Shown here: piece after piece, positions 41,996 through 51,253 of the stretch
How the letters are laid out: the number at the start of each line of letters is the position of its first letter
How positions within the stretch are numbered: position 1 is the first letter of the stretch
Origin: Paracoccus tibetensis
GTDB lineage: Bacteria > Pseudomonadota > Alphaproteobacteria > Rhodobacterales > Rhodobacteraceae
Assembly: GCF_900102505.1 (NCBI RefSeq)
Contig: NZ_FMVT01000012.1
Span: 1-64,000, forward strand
Length of the DNA: 64,000 bases
Direction of reading: 5' to 3'
The notes under the pieces: model-generated
What the model was told of the DNA's origin: nothing
Databases searched by the model: none
What the model saw: the letters and a program-made list of their open reading frames with translations, nothing else
Translations under genes and position numbers: made by a program

Positions 41996-43417
41996 ATGAG
42001 CCGTGCCCCCTTCGATCCCTTCGCCAGCCTCCTCGACCGCGACGAGGCGCTGGCCATCCTGCAAGGAGCCGTCGCCGGGGCCGAGGACGGCGAGATCTTC
42101 CTCGAGCGCAGCCAGACCGAGGCGCTGACCTTCGACGACGGCCGGCTGCGCAACTCCAGCGCGATGGCGGGACAGGGCTTCGGCCTGCGCGCCGTGCGCG
42201 GCGAGGTGACAGGCTACGCCCACGCCACCGAAATTTCGGCCGCCGCCCTGCGCCGGGCCGCCGAGACGGCGCGCCTGGCCGTCGGCGCGGGCGGGGGGCA
42301 GCTGGCCGACCCCTCGCCGATGCGGCCGGTCGCGCTCTACCCGGCGCTGGACCCGGCCGAGGGCATCTCGGTCGCCGCCCGGATCGAGATGCTGCGCGAG
42401 ATCGACGCCTATGTGCGGGCGCTCGACCCGCGGGTCGTGCAGGTGACGGTCAGCGTCGCCAGCGCGCTGCAGGAGGTCGCGATCCTGCGCCCCGAGGGCA
42501 CGCTCGCGACCGATATCCGCCCGATGGCGCGACTGAATGTCGCAGTGATCGTCGAGAACAACGACCGCCGCGAAAGCGGCAGCGCCGGCGGCGGGGGGCG
42601 CATCGCGCTGACCGGCCTCATGGAGCCGGCGCATTGGCGGGCGGTCGTGGACGAGGCGCTGCGGATCGCGCTGGTCAACCTGCGCTCGGTCCCGGCGCCG
42701 GCCGGGGTGATGGATGTCGTCCTCGGCCCCGGCTGGCCCGGCATCCTGCTGCACGAGGCCGTCGGCCACGGGCTGGAGGGCGACTTCAACCGCAAGAAGG
42801 CCAGCGCCTTCGCCGGCCTGATGGGACAGCGCGTGGCGGCCAAGGGCGTGACCGTGGTCGATGACGGAACCCTTCCCGATCGCCGCGGCAGCATCAACAT
42901 CGACGACGAGGGCACGCCCCCGGCGCGGAACGTGCTGATCGAGGACGGCATCCTCGTCGGCTACATGCAGGACCGCCAGAACGCCCGCCTCATGGGCGTC
43001 GCCCCCACCGGCAACGGCCGCCGCGAGAGCTTCGCCCATGTGCCGATGCCGCGCATGACCAACACCTACATGCCCGGCGGCGACGCCGACCCGGCCGCCA
43101 TCCTGGCGGGCCTCAAGGACGGCATCTACGCCACCGGCTTCGGCGGCGGGCAGGTGGACATCACCAACGGCAAGTTCGTCTTCTCCTGCACCGAGGCCTA
43201 CCGGGTGAAGAACGGCGTCATCGGCGACTCGATTCGCGGCGCGACGCTGATCGGCGACGGCGCCACCGCGCTGCAGCAGGTGCGCGCGGTCGGAAACGAC
43301 ATGGCGCTCGATCCCGGCATCGGCAATTGCGGCAAGCAGGGGCAATGGGTTCCCGTGGGGGTCGGCCAGCCGACGCTGATGATCGGCGGGCTGACCGTCG
43401 GAGGCTCGGCCGCGTAG
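41996..43417 (+). CDS. tldD: Metalloprotease TldD
   Basis: TldD with PmbA (TldE) forms a zinc peptidase that degrades unfolded or modified peptides. The 473-aa protein has the HExxxH-type zinc motif LLHEAVGHGLEGD near residues 254-266 and the family blocks RRGSINIDDEGT, RRESFAHVPMPRMTNTYM and GFGGGQVDITNGKFVF. It ends GIGNCGKQGQWVPVGVGQPT and a short tail. AGGAG precedes the ATG. No pmbA gene is in the window. Confidence 0.95.
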   Translation: MSRAPFDPFASLLDRDEALAILQGAVAGAEDGEIFLERSQTEALTFDDGRLRNSSAMAGQGFGLRAVRGEVTGYAHATEISAAALRRAAETARLAVGAGGGQLADPSPMRPVALYPALDPAEGISVAARIEMLREIDAYVRALDPRVVQVTVSVASALQEVAILRPEGTLATDIRPMARLNVAVIVENNDRRESGSAGGGGRIALTGLMEPAHWRAVVDEALRIALVNLRSVPAPAGVMDVVLGPGWPGILLHEAVGHGLEGDFNRKKASAFAGLMGQRVAAKGVTVVDDGTLPDRRGSINIDDEGTPPARNVLIEDGILVGYMQDRQNARLMGVAPTGNGRRESFAHVPMPRMTNTYMPGGDADPAAILAGLKDGIYATGFGGGQVDITNGKFVFSCTEAYRVKNGVIGDSIRGATLIGDGATALQQVRAVGNDMALDPGIGNCGKQGQWVPVGVGQPTLMIGGLTVGGSAA

Positions 43418-43499
43418 ATTTCTGCGCTGCGGGCCGCCGCGCTAACCGAATCTTAACCAAGCCTGCCGTATTCCTCATCTCGAATGAGGCGGAGGCGAC

Positions 43500-44669
43500 A
43501 TGGACAACGGGTTCGCATTTTTCGACACCCCCAACACCCCACACAGCCCGAAGGATGACGATCTCAGCTTCCTCCGTCTCATTCGCTCCCGGAAAGTGGG
43601 TCCGGCAACCTTTCACCGGCTGATCGCGGAACATGGCAGCGCGGCCGAGGCCCTGCGGGCGCTGCCGCAGATCGCGGCCGAGGCCGGGCTTGCCGATTAC
43701 GAGGCATGTCCCGAAGGCGTGGCGGCGGCCGAGCTGAGCGCGGGCCGCCGGGCCGGCGCGCGGATGCTGCGCTGCGATTCCCCGCTCTACCCCGCCGCGC
43801 TGCGCGGCATCGACGGCGCGCCGCCCGTCCTCTGGGTGCGCGGCGATCCCGCCTGGCTAGCGCATCCGACGGTCGCGGTGATCGGCGCGCGCAACGCCTC
43901 CTCGCTCGGGCTTCGCATGGCGCGCGGCATGGCCGCGGGCCTCGGCGAGGCGGGGCTGGCCGTCGCCGCGGGCCTCGCGCGCGGCATCGACACGGCCGCC
44001 CACAACGCCGCCCTGCCGACCGGCACGATCGCGGTGATGGCCGGCGGCGTCGACGTGATCTACCCGGCCGAGAACGCGATCCTCGCCGCGCAGATCGCCG
44101 AGAAGGGCCTTCTCGTCTCCGAGCAGCCGCCGGGGACCGAGCCGGCGGCCCGCCACTTCCCCACCCGCAACCGCATCGTCTCGGGCCTTTCCCGCGCCGT
44201 GATCGTGATCGAGGCCGCGCACCGCTCGGGCACGCTGATCACCGCCAAGAACGCGCTGGACCAGGGGCGCGAGGTGATGGCGGTGCCGGGTCATCCGATG
44301 GATGCCCGCGCCGCCGGCTGCAACGCATTGATCCGCGACGGCGCCCTTCTTGTCCGCAGCGCCGCGGATGTCGTCGAGGCGCTGGCCGCGGCCGAGGACG
44401 CCCCCGTTGCGCGCCCCGCAGCCATCGCCGCACCCGTGCCAGCCCCGCAGCGTCTTGCTCCGGCGCCTGCCCGGCTGGCACGGGACAGCGGCGGGCCGGT
44501 GCAGCTGGAGGCACGCATCCTCTCGCGCCTCGGCCCCTCGCCGACCGAGGAGAACATGCTGATCCGCGATCTCGGCATCCCGGCCGCCATGGCCAGCGCC
44601 GCGATCCTGGCCCTGGAGCTGCAGGGCCGCGTGACCCGGATGGCGGGCGGGCGGCTGGCCCTGAGCTGA
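43500..44669 (+). CDS. dprA: DNA-processing protein DprA
   Basis: DprA loads RecA on incoming single-stranded DNA in transformation. The 389-aa protein has a SAM-like helical N-terminal region (about 22-90), the Rossmann domain with VAVIGARNASSLGLRMARGM and SGLARGID-like AAGLARGIDTAAHNAAL, and FPTRNRIVSGLSRAVIVIEA. A C-terminal winged-helix domain (about 340-389, LGPSPTEENMLIRDLGI) follows. The dprA-topA order is widely conserved. Confidence 0.95.
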   Translation: MDNGFAFFDTPNTPHSPKDDDLSFLRLIRSRKVGPATFHRLIAEHGSAAEALRALPQIAAEAGLADYEACPEGVAAAELSAGRRAGARMLRCDSPLYPAALRGIDGAPPVLWVRGDPAWLAHPTVAVIGARNASSLGLRMARGMAAGLGEAGLAVAAGLARGIDTAAHNAALPTGTIAVMAGGVDVIYPAENAILAAQIAEKGLLVSEQPPGTEPAARHFPTRNRIVSGLSRAVIVIEAAHRSGTLITAKNALDQGREVMAVPGHPMDARAAGCNALIRDGALLVRSAADVVEALAAAEDAPVARPAAIAAPVPAPQRLAPAPARLARDSGGPVQLEARILSRLGPSPTEENMLIRDLGIPAAMASAAILALELQGRVTRMAGGRLALS

Positions 44670-44764
44670 GGGGCCGGCGGGGGGGGGGCGGGTCCAAAGG
44701 CCCCGTTGACACGACCGGGCCCCGGACCCATGTTGCCGCCCCATTGCATCTGCCCGAGGTCTTC

Positions 44765-47449
44765 ATGCCCGTTGTCGTCGTCGAATCTCCGGCCAAGGCC
44801 AAAACCATCGAGAAATATCTCGGCGGCGACTACCGCGTGCTCGCCAGCTTCGGCCATGTCCGCGACCTTCCCCCGAAGGACGGCAGTGTCGATCCCGACC
44901 ATGACTTCGACATGAAATGGGAGGTCGCGGCCGACAGCAAGAAGCACCTCAAGGCGATCAAGGACGCGCTGAAGGACGACCAGAACCTGATCCTCGCCAC
45001 CGACCCTGACCGCGAGGGCGAGGCGATCAGTTGGCACCTTCTGGAGGCGCTGGCCCCTGCCCTGAAGAAGGGCGCCGCGGTGAACCGCGTCACCTTCAAC
45101 GCCATCACCAAGTCCGCCGTGACCGAGGCCATCGCCAAGCCTCGCCAGATCGACCAGCCGCTGGTCGATGCCTACCTGGCCCGCCGCGCGCTGGACTATC
45201 TTGTGGGCTTCAACCTCTCGCCGGTCCTCTGGCGCAAGCTGCCGGGCGCCAAGTCCGCCGGCCGCGTGCAGTCCGTCTGCCTGCGCCTGATCGTCGACCG
45301 CGAGATGGAGATCGAGGCCTTCAAGCCCCGCGAATACTGGTCCGTCCATGCCCGCCTCGCCACCCCCGCGGGCGAGGAATATGACGCGCAGCTCGTCTCG
45401 CTGGCCGGCTCGAAGCTCGACCGCTTCGATCTTGGCACGGCCGAGAAGGCCGCGATAGCCCTCAGCGCGGTGACCAGCCGCGATCTGACGGTCGCCAGCG
45501 TCACCGCCAAGCCCGCCAGCCGCAATCCCTGGCCGCCCTTCATGACCTCGACCCTCCAGCAGGAGGCGAGCCGCAAGCTGGGCATGGGCGCGAAGGCCTG
45601 CATGTCGGCGGCGCAGCGGCTCTACGAGGCGGGGCTGATCACCTACATGCGGACCGACGGGATCGACATGGCGCCCGAGGCGGTGATGTCGGCCCGCGAC
45701 GCGATCAAGGCGAAGTTCGGCGAGAATTACCTGCCGAAGTCGCCGCGCATGTACAAGAACAAGGCCAAGAACGCGCAGGAAGCGCATGAATGCATCCGCC
45801 CGACTGACATGATGATGTCGCCGGACCGGCTGAAGGTCAGCGCGGACGACCAGCGCAAGCTTTATGACCTGATCTGGAAGCGCACCATCGCCAGCCAGAT
45901 GGAAGCGGCGCGGATGGAGCGCACGACGGTCGAGATCGCCAGCCAGGATGCCCAGGTCGGCCTGCGCGCGACGGGCCAGGTGATGCTGTTCGACGGTTTC
46001 CTGCGCGTCTACGACCAAGGCCGCGACGATGACGAGGGCGAGGACAGCTCCCGCCTGCCCAAGATTGCCGAGGGCGAGGCCGCGCACCTTGTCCCCGCCG
46101 CCTTCGATGACGAATTGGCGAAGGCCCGCGAGAAGGGCGGCGATGCGATCAGCGCACCCGCCGGCCAGCGCGGCGCGCCGGGCCTGCTGACGGATGAACG
46201 CGCCGCGGCCGCCGCCCGCCAGCACTTCACCCAGCCCCCGCCCCGCTACACCGAGGCGACGCTGGTCAAGCGCATGGAGGAGCTGGGGATCGGCCGCCCC
46301 TCGACATATGCCAGCATCGTCACGACGATTCAGGACCGGGATTACGTCCGGAAGGATAAGAACCGCCTGATCCCCGAGGACAAGGGCCGGCTGGTCACGA
46401 TCTTCCTGCTGAAATACTTCCCGCGCTATGTCAGCTACGACTTCACCGCCGACCTGGAAACCGAACTGGACGAGATCAGCGCGGGCGACCGGGTCTGGCG
46501 CGACGTTCTCGGCCGGTTCTGGAAGGATTTTTCTAAAGCGCTTGAAGGCACGTCCGAGCTGCGGATCACCGAGGTTCTGAACGCCATCGACGAGGCGCTG
46601 GCGCCGCATCTCTATCCGCCGCGGGCGGATGGGGGCGATCCGCGCGTCTGCCCGCTTTGCAACGCGGGGCGGCTGAACCTGAAGACGGCCCGCTCGGGCG
46701 GGGCCTTCATCGGCTGCACGAACTACCCCGAATGCCGCTACACGCGCCCCCTCTCGGCCCCTGATGGCGAGGCGCCGGTGGGCGACCGGGTGCTGGGCGA
46801 GGACGCGGGCGACCCGATCAGCCTCAAGACCGGGCGCTTCGGCCCCTATGTCCAGCGCGGCGAGGCGACCGAGGAGAACCCCAAGCCGCCGCGTGCCTCG
46901 ATCCCCAAGGGCTGGGATGCGGCGAGCCTCGATCTTGAGAAGGCCGTGCAGCTTCTGGCCCTGCCCCGCCCCGTGGGGCCGCATCCCGAGGACGGCGTGC
47001 TGGTCGAGGCCGGCATCGGGCGCTTCGGCCCCTACGTCAAGCACGGCAGCAAATACGCCAACATCCCTGATGTGGACGAGGTCTTCACCATCGGCATGAA
47101 CCGCGCGGTGGAGGTTCTCGCCTCCAAGCAGATCCGCGGCCGGGCACCGGCCGCCGCCCCGCTGCGCGAGATGGGCGATCACCCGGACGGCGGGGCGATC
47201 CAGGTGATGAACGGCCGCTACGGAGCCTATGTGAAGTGGGAGAAGGTGAACGCCACCCTGCCCCGCGACGTGCAGCCCGAGGACCTGACGCTGGAGCAGG
47301 CGCTGGAGCTGATCGCGGCCAAGGCGGCGAAGTCGCCCAAGAAGGCGACCAAGAAGCCGGCGGCCAAGAAGGCAGCGCCTGCAAGCAAGGCCACGGCCGC
47401 CGCGAAACCCAAGGCCAAGCCCAAGCCCAAGCCCAAGGCCGCCGAGTAG
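44765..47449 (+). CDS. topA: DNA topoisomerase I
   Basis: Type IA topoisomerase that relaxes negative supercoils. The 894-aa protein has the Toprim domain (VVVESPAKAKTIEKYL at 3-18; TDPDREGEAISWH) and the catalytic tyrosine in LITYMRTDG. HFTQPPPRYTEATLVKRMEE is preceded by a roughly 30-residue insertion (GGDAISAPAGQRGAPGLL). One complete zinc finger lies at CPLCNAGRL...CTNYPEC. Two degenerate repeats (TGRFGPYVQRG, IGRFGPYVKHG) and a lysine/alanine/proline tail end the protein. The frame is open far upstream but overlaps dprA. Confidence 0.96.
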   Translation: MPVVVVESPAKAKTIEKYLGGDYRVLASFGHVRDLPPKDGSVDPDHDFDMKWEVAADSKKHLKAIKDALKDDQNLILATDPDREGEAISWHLLEALAPALKKGAAVNRVTFNAITKSAVTEAIAKPRQIDQPLVDAYLARRALDYLVGFNLSPVLWRKLPGAKSAGRVQSVCLRLIVDREMEIEAFKPREYWSVHARLATPAGEEYDAQLVSLAGSKLDRFDLGTAEKAAIALSAVTSRDLTVASVTAKPASRNPWPPFMTSTLQQEASRKLGMGAKACMSAAQRLYEAGLITYMRTDGIDMAPEAVMSARDAIKAKFGENYLPKSPRMYKNKAKNAQEAHECIRPTDMMMSPDRLKVSADDQRKLYDLIWKRTIASQMEAARMERTTVEIASQDAQVGLRATGQVMLFDGFLRVYDQGRDDDEGEDSSRLPKIAEGEAAHLVPAAFDDELAKAREKGGDAISAPAGQRGAPGLLTDERAAAAARQHFTQPPPRYTEATLVKRMEELGIGRPSTYASIVTTIQDRDYVRKDKNRLIPEDKGRLVTIFLLKYFPRYVSYDFTADLETELDEISAGDRVWRDVLGRFWKDFSKALEGTSELRITEVLNAIDEALAPHLYPPRADGGDPRVCPLCNAGRLNLKTARSGGAFIGCTNYPECRYTRPLSAPDGEAPVGDRVLGEDAGDPISLKTGRFGPYVQRGEATEENPKPPRASIPKGWDAASLDLEKAVQLLALPRPVGPHPEDGVLVEAGIGRFGPYVKHGSKYANIPDVDEVFTIGMNRAVEVLASKQIRGRAPAAAPLREMGDHPDGGAIQVMNGRYGAYVKWEKVNATLPRDVQPEDLTLEQALELIAAKAAKSPKKATKKPAAKKAAPASKATAAAKPKAKPKPKPKAAE
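47411..47440 (+). repeat. AAGCCC hexanucleotide repeat in topA 3' end
   Basis: Five near-perfect 6-bp units (AAGGCC, then three AAGCCC, then AAGGCC) encode the KAKPKPKPKA tail of topoisomerase I. Slippage here would change tail length in steps of two residues without a frameshift. Confidence 0.7.
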
Positions 47450-47480
47450 CGGCTGCGGGCGGTAACATCCCCTGCTGCAA

Positions 47481-47508
47481 TTGACAGTCCGCGTCGCACG
47501 CCTACTGT
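47481..47508 (+). promoter_or_regulatory. Candidate sigma-70 promoter for scoAB
   Basis: A consensus -35 TTGACA (47481-47486) is followed after 16 bases by TACTGT (47503-47508), giving a leader of about 27 bases before the scoA ATG. The -10 box matches only at the three most conserved positions. Confidence 0.45.
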
Positions 47509-47541
47509 GCAGGCGCAGAAACAGTCAGACGGGGGAGGCCG

Positions 47542-48246
47542 ATGAAAAAGGTCTATGGCAGTGCCGACGAGGCGCTGGAGGGATTGCTTCATGACGGGAT
47601 GTTCATCGCGGCGGGCGGCTTCGGCCTCTGCGGCATTCCCGAGCTTCTGATCGACGCGGTGGTGAAGTCGGGGGTCAAGGACCTCACCATCGCCAGCAAC
47701 AATTGCGGCGTGGACGGGTTCGGCCTCGGCAAGCTCCTCGACACGCGGCAGATCCGGAAGATGATCTCCTCCTATGTCGGCGAGAATGCCGAGTTCATGC
47801 GCCAGTACCTCTCGGGCGAGCTGGAGCTGGAGTTCAACCCGCAAGGCACCCTGGCCGAGCGCATGCGCGCCGGCGGCAGCGGCATCCCGGGCTTCTACAC
47901 CAAGACCGGCGTCGGCACCGTCATCGCCGAGGGCAAGGAAGTGAAGAACTTCGACGGCCAGGACTACATCCTCGAGCGCGGCATCGTCGCGGACCTGTCG
48001 ATCGTGAAGGCATGGAAAGCGGATGACACCGGCAACCTGGTGTTCCGCAAGACCGCCCGCAACTTCAACCCGCCGGCGGCCATGTGCGGCAAGATCTGCG
48101 TCGCCGAAGTGGAAGAGATCGTTCCGCGGGGCAGCCTCGACCCTGACCTGATCCACCTGCCCGGCATCTACGTGCACCGGATCATCCAAGGCCAGCACGA
48201 GAAGCGCATCGAGCAGCGCACCACCCGCAAGAAGGAGACCGTCTGA
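47542..48246 (+). CDS. scoA: 3-oxoacid CoA-transferase subunit A
   Basis: Succinyl-CoA:3-ketoacid CoA-transferase (SCOT) subunit A, activating acetoacetate for ketone body or PHB breakdown. The 234-aa protein starts [20 protein letters not shown], with [15 protein letters not shown] near residues 23-37, [15 protein letters not shown], and [28 protein letters not shown] is the ribosome binding site. Subunit B follows with a one-base overlap (TGATG). Confidence 0.95.
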   Translation: MKKVYGSADEALEGLLHDGMFIAAGGFGLCGIPELLIDAVVKSGVKDLTIASNNCGVDGFGLGKLLDTRQIRKMISSYVGENAEFMRQYLSGELELEFNPQGTLAERMRAGGSGIPGFYTKTGVGTVIAEGKEVKNFDGQDYILERGIVADLSIVKAWKADDTGNLVFRKTARNFNPPAAMCGKICVAEVEEIVPRGSLDPDLIHLPGIYVHRIIQGQHEKRIEQRTTRKKETV

Positions 48247-48884
48247 TGCCCCAAGCAGCTAAAGGGTGGGACCGCAACCAGATGGCGGCGCGGGCCGCGC
48301 AGGAGCTGGAAGACGGCATGTATGTCAACCTCGGCATCGGCATCCCGACGCTTGTGGCGAACTACGTGGGCGACAAGGACATCACCCTGCAATCCGAGAA
48401 CGGCATGCTGGGCATGGGCCCCTTCCCCTATGAGGGCGAGGAGGACCCCGACCTCATCAACGCCGGCAAGCAGACCATCACCGAGCTGTCGCGCACGTCC
48501 TATTTCGACAGCGCGACCAGCTTCGGCATGATCCGCGGCGGCAAGATCGCGGCGGCGATCCTGGGCGCGATGGAGGTCTCGGAAGAGGGCGATCTGGCCA
48601 ACTGGATGATCCCCGGCAAGCTGGTCAAGGGCATGGGCGGCGCGATGGACCTGGTCGCGGGCGTCGGCCGGGTCATCGTGGTGATGGACCACACCAACAA
48701 GGCCGGCGAGAGCAAGGTGCTGAAGGCTTGCACCCTGCCGCTGACCGGCAAGGCCGTGGTGGACCGGATCATCACCAACCTCGGCGTTCTGGACGTCGTG
48801 CCGGGCGGGCTCAAGATCGTCGAGCTGGCCGATGGCGTCTCCGAGGACGAACTGCGCGCCTCGACTGAGGCGACCATCGTCTGA
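48246..48884 (+). CDS. scoB: 3-oxoacid CoA-transferase subunit B
   Basis: SCOT subunit B, 212 aa. It carries the catalytic glutamate in LQSENGMLGMGPFP (about residues 49-62), preceded by NLGIGIPTLVANYV. GGAMDLVAGVGRVIVVMDHT and LGVLDVVPGGLKIVELADGV are further family blocks. It pairs with scoA to form the alpha2-beta2 enzyme. Confidence 0.95.
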   Translation: MPQAAKGWDRNQMAARAAQELEDGMYVNLGIGIPTLVANYVGDKDITLQSENGMLGMGPFPYEGEEDPDLINAGKQTITELSRTSYFDSATSFGMIRGGKIAAAILGAMEVSEEGDLANWMIPGKLVKGMGGAMDLVAGVGRVIVVMDHTNKAGESKVLKACTLPLTGKAVVDRIITNLGVLDVVPGGLKIVELADGVSEDELRASTEATIV

Positions 48885-48965
48885 GCGGCGTCGCCGCGGC
48901 ATGGGGCTCTGCCTCCATCGCCCGCGGCGGCTCCCCCCGGTTATTTCTTGTGAAGGTGGTTGGGC

Positions 48966-49538
48966 ATGGAGGCCGAGCGGATCGCCGCGCTGTTCACGCG
49001 CGAGGACGGCAGCTTTCTCTGCGCGCGGTGGGGCCGGCCGGTCGCGCCGGTGATCTTCGGACTGGCCGAGGAGAGCCTTGCGATCTTCAGCGCTGCGATC
49101 CGGGCCGGGTTCGCCCATGCCGGACATCCCGTCGCCGAGACCGATCCCGAGATGGGCGCCAACCTCATGGTCTTCGCGGTGCGGGACTGGGACGAACTGG
49201 CGGGCGTGCCGGACTTCGATCTCCTGACCGGGCAGCCGGGCCTGCCGGGCCGGCTGTCGCGCAGCGGCGCCGACCAGTACCGCATCCAGCGTTTCGACGC
49301 CGATGGCGGCATCCGCGCCTGCGTGATGCTGCTGCGGCTCGGCGGGGCGCTGTCCGAGGCGCACCCTGCCGCGCTGGCCGAGGCGCTGACGATGCGCGCC
49401 GCCCTGAGTTTCGCGACCGAGATCGCGCCCGAGCCCTCGGTCGCCGCGCTGATCCGCGCCGCCTATGACCCGGTCCTGCCGGTCGCGGCCCGTGATCCCT
49501 CGCATGCGCTGCGGCTGGCGGCACGGCTGGTGCGATGA
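48966..49538 (+). CDS. Conserved hypothetical protein upstream of ybgC
   Basis: A 190-aa protein without a domain I recognise. It begins MEAERIAALFTREDGSFLCA, is rich in Ala, Leu and acidic residues, has no signal peptide or membrane helix, and ends in an arginine-containing helix (HALRLAARLVR). Its codon use matches its neighbours. It overlaps ybgC by four bases (ATGA), so it belongs to the ybgC-tol transcript. I recall similar-sized genes at this position in related genomes, but the function is unknown. Confidence 0.75.
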   Translation: MEAERIAALFTREDGSFLCARWGRPVAPVIFGLAEESLAIFSAAIRAGFAHAGHPVAETDPEMGANLMVFAVRDWDELAGVPDFDLLTGQPGLPGRLSRSGADQYRIQRFDADGGIRACVMLLRLGGALSEAHPAALAEALTMRAALSFATEIAPEPSVAALIRAAYDPVLPVAARDPSHALRLAARLVR

Positions 49539-49930
49539 CCCATCGCCTGTCCCTGCGCGTCTATTATGAGGACACCGACCTTGCCGGAATCGTCTATTAC
49601 GCCAATTACCTGAAGTTCATCGAGCGCGGCCGCAGCGAGTGGCTGCGCGAACTGGGCGTGGACCAGGCCGCGCTGAAGCGGCAGGGGCGCGTCTTCGCCG
49701 TGCGCCGGATCGAGGCGGACTACCTGCGCCCCGCCCTCTACGACGACCTTCTGAGCGTCGAGACCAGCCTGGGCGAGTCCGCCCGGGCGCGCCTCGTGCT
49801 CGAGCAGAGGGTGCTGCGCGGCGAGGAGACGCTGTTTTCCGCGCGGGTCATCATCGCCTGCCTGGATGCCGCGGGCCGGCCCGTGCGGCTGCCGGACGGG
49901 CTGCCGGCGCTGCTGGGCGGCAAGAGCTGA
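49535..49930 (+). CDS. ybgC: Tol-Pal system-associated acyl-CoA thioesterase YbgC
   Basis: A 131-aa hotdog thioesterase of the YbgC group, acting on acyl-CoA esters. The catalytic aspartate region is RVYYEDTDLAGIVYYANYLK (residues 8-27), followed by FIERGRSEWLRELG. It heads the conserved ybgC-tolQRAB-pal-cpoB cluster. A small hairpin (GGGCGC-GGCG-GCGCCC, 49931-49946) follows the stop. Confidence 0.94.
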   Translation: MTHRLSLRVYYEDTDLAGIVYYANYLKFIERGRSEWLRELGVDQAALKRQGRVFAVRRIEADYLRPALYDDLLSVETSLGESARARLVLEQRVLRGEETLFSARVIIACLDAAGRPVRLPDGLPALLGGKS

Positions 49931-50099
49931 GGGCGCGGCGGCGCCCTGTGCCCCGCGCGGGACAGGAGGCGGGAATTTGCTGTAAAGTGACGCCATTGTG
50001 TTGCGCCGGGGGCTGAAAGCCGTGTCAGGAACGCGGTAGAAGGCGCGCAAGCCCGCCGGCCCGGTGCAGCAGGCGGATCAAGACGATGAGGCAGTGAAG

Positions 50100-50798
50100 A
50101 TGGAACCCATTCAGGCCGCCGAGGCCATCGATTTCTCCGCCGTGGCGCTGTTCATGCGCTCCTCGCTGACCGTGCAGGTGGTGATGGTCATGCTGATCGC
50201 CGCCTCGTTCTGGGGCTGGGCGATCATCGTGCAGAAGTATCTGGTCTTCGCCCGCGCCCGGCGCGAGGCGGCGCAGTTCGACCGCGCCTTCTGGTCGGGC
50301 GAGCCGCTGGACGATCTCTATGACCGGCTCGGCGACCGGCCCAAAGGCGCGTCCGAGCGGATCTTCGCGGCCGGCATGACCGAGTGGCGGCGCAGCCATC
50401 GCGACGACGGCCGCCTGATTCCCGGCGGCATCCCCCGCATCGACCGCGCCATGAACGTCGCCATCCAGCGCGAGGAGCAGCGGCTGTTCCGCGGCCTCTC
50501 GTTCCTGGCGACCGTCGGATCGACCGCGCCGTTCATCGGCCTCTTCGGGACGGTCTGGGGGATCAAGACCGCCTTCGAGGGGATCGCGCTGAGCCAGGAC
50601 ACCAGCCTCGCCGTCGTCGCGCCCGGCATCGCCGAGGCGCTGCTGGCCACCGCGCTCGGCCTTGTCGCGGCCATCCCGGCCGTCGTCTTCTACAACAAGC
50701 TCTCGGGCGACGCGGACCGCATCACCGGCGCTTGGGAAAACTTCGCCGACGAGTTCAGCACGCTGCTCTCGCGCCAGATCCAGGAACCCGCGGCATGA
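50100..50798 (+). CDS. tolQ: Tol-Pal system protein TolQ
   Basis: TolQ with TolR forms the proton-driven motor that energises TolA in outer-membrane constriction. The 232-aa protein has three membrane segments (about 24-46, 139-161, 174-196). The MotA/ExbB-type block is ATVGSTAPFIGLFGTVWGIK followed by GIAEALLATALGLVAAIPAV. ATG 50100 is chosen over an in-frame codon at 50064 because it gives the normal family start. It overlaps tolR by four bases. Confidence 0.96.
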   Translation: MEPIQAAEAIDFSAVALFMRSSLTVQVVMVMLIAASFWGWAIIVQKYLVFARARREAAQFDRAFWSGEPLDDLYDRLGDRPKGASERIFAAGMTEWRRSHRDDGRLIPGGIPRIDRAMNVAIQREEQRLFRGLSFLATVGSTAPFIGLFGTVWGIKTAFEGIALSQDTSLAVVAPGIAEALLATALGLVAAIPAVVFYNKLSGDADRITGAWENFADEFSTLLSRQIQEPAA

Positions 50799-51250
50799 GC
50801 GCATCCGTCGTCAAGCGCGAGGCCCGCAAGGGGCGCGGACGGCGGCGCAACGCGCCCATGTCCGAGATCAACGTCACGCCCTTCGTGGACGTGATGCTGG
50901 TCCTGCTGATCATCTTCATGGTCGCCGCGCCCCTGATGACGGCCGGCGTGCCGCTGAACCTGCCGCAAACCGCGGCGAATGCCGTGCCGACCGAGCAGGA
51001 GGAGCCGCTGGTCATCTCGGTCCCGGTCGAGGGGCCGACGCTGCTGATGGACCAGCCCATCGGGGATGACGAGATGGTCACCCGCCTGCGCGCAGTCATT
51101 GCCGAGCGGCAGTCATCGCGGGTCTTCCTGCGCGCGGATGGGGGCATTCCCTATGCGCGCGTCGTGCAGATCATGGGCGCGCTGAACGCGGCGGGCATCA
51201 CCGACATCGTCCTGGTCACCGAGACCGGCGGCCCGCGCATGGACGGCTGA
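50795..51250 (+). CDS. tolR: Tol-Pal system protein TolR
   Basis: TolR, an ExbD-family protein of 151 aa. A basic cytoplasmic N-terminus (KREARKGRGRRRN) leads to MSEINVTPFVDVMLVLLIIF, which contains the membrane helix with the proton-carrying aspartate (D32). A periplasmic domain follows with FLRADGGIPYARVVQIMGAL. It is translated with tolQ through ATGA. Confidence 0.96.
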   Translation: MSASVVKREARKGRGRRRNAPMSEINVTPFVDVMLVLLIIFMVAAPLMTAGVPLNLPQTAANAVPTEQEEPLVISVPVEGPTLLMDQPIGDDEMVTRLRAVIAERQSSRVFLRADGGIPYARVVQIMGALNAAGITDIVLVTETGGPRMDG

Positions 51251-51253
51251 GCG

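Noticed and set aside
44705..44733. TTGACA upstream of topA as a promoter
   Set aside because: The -35 is perfect, but no acceptable -10 lies 16-18 bases downstream.
44291..47182. A 963-codon open frame antisense to topA
   Set aside because: Shadow of topA caused by GC-rich third positions; no domain, no ribosome binding site.
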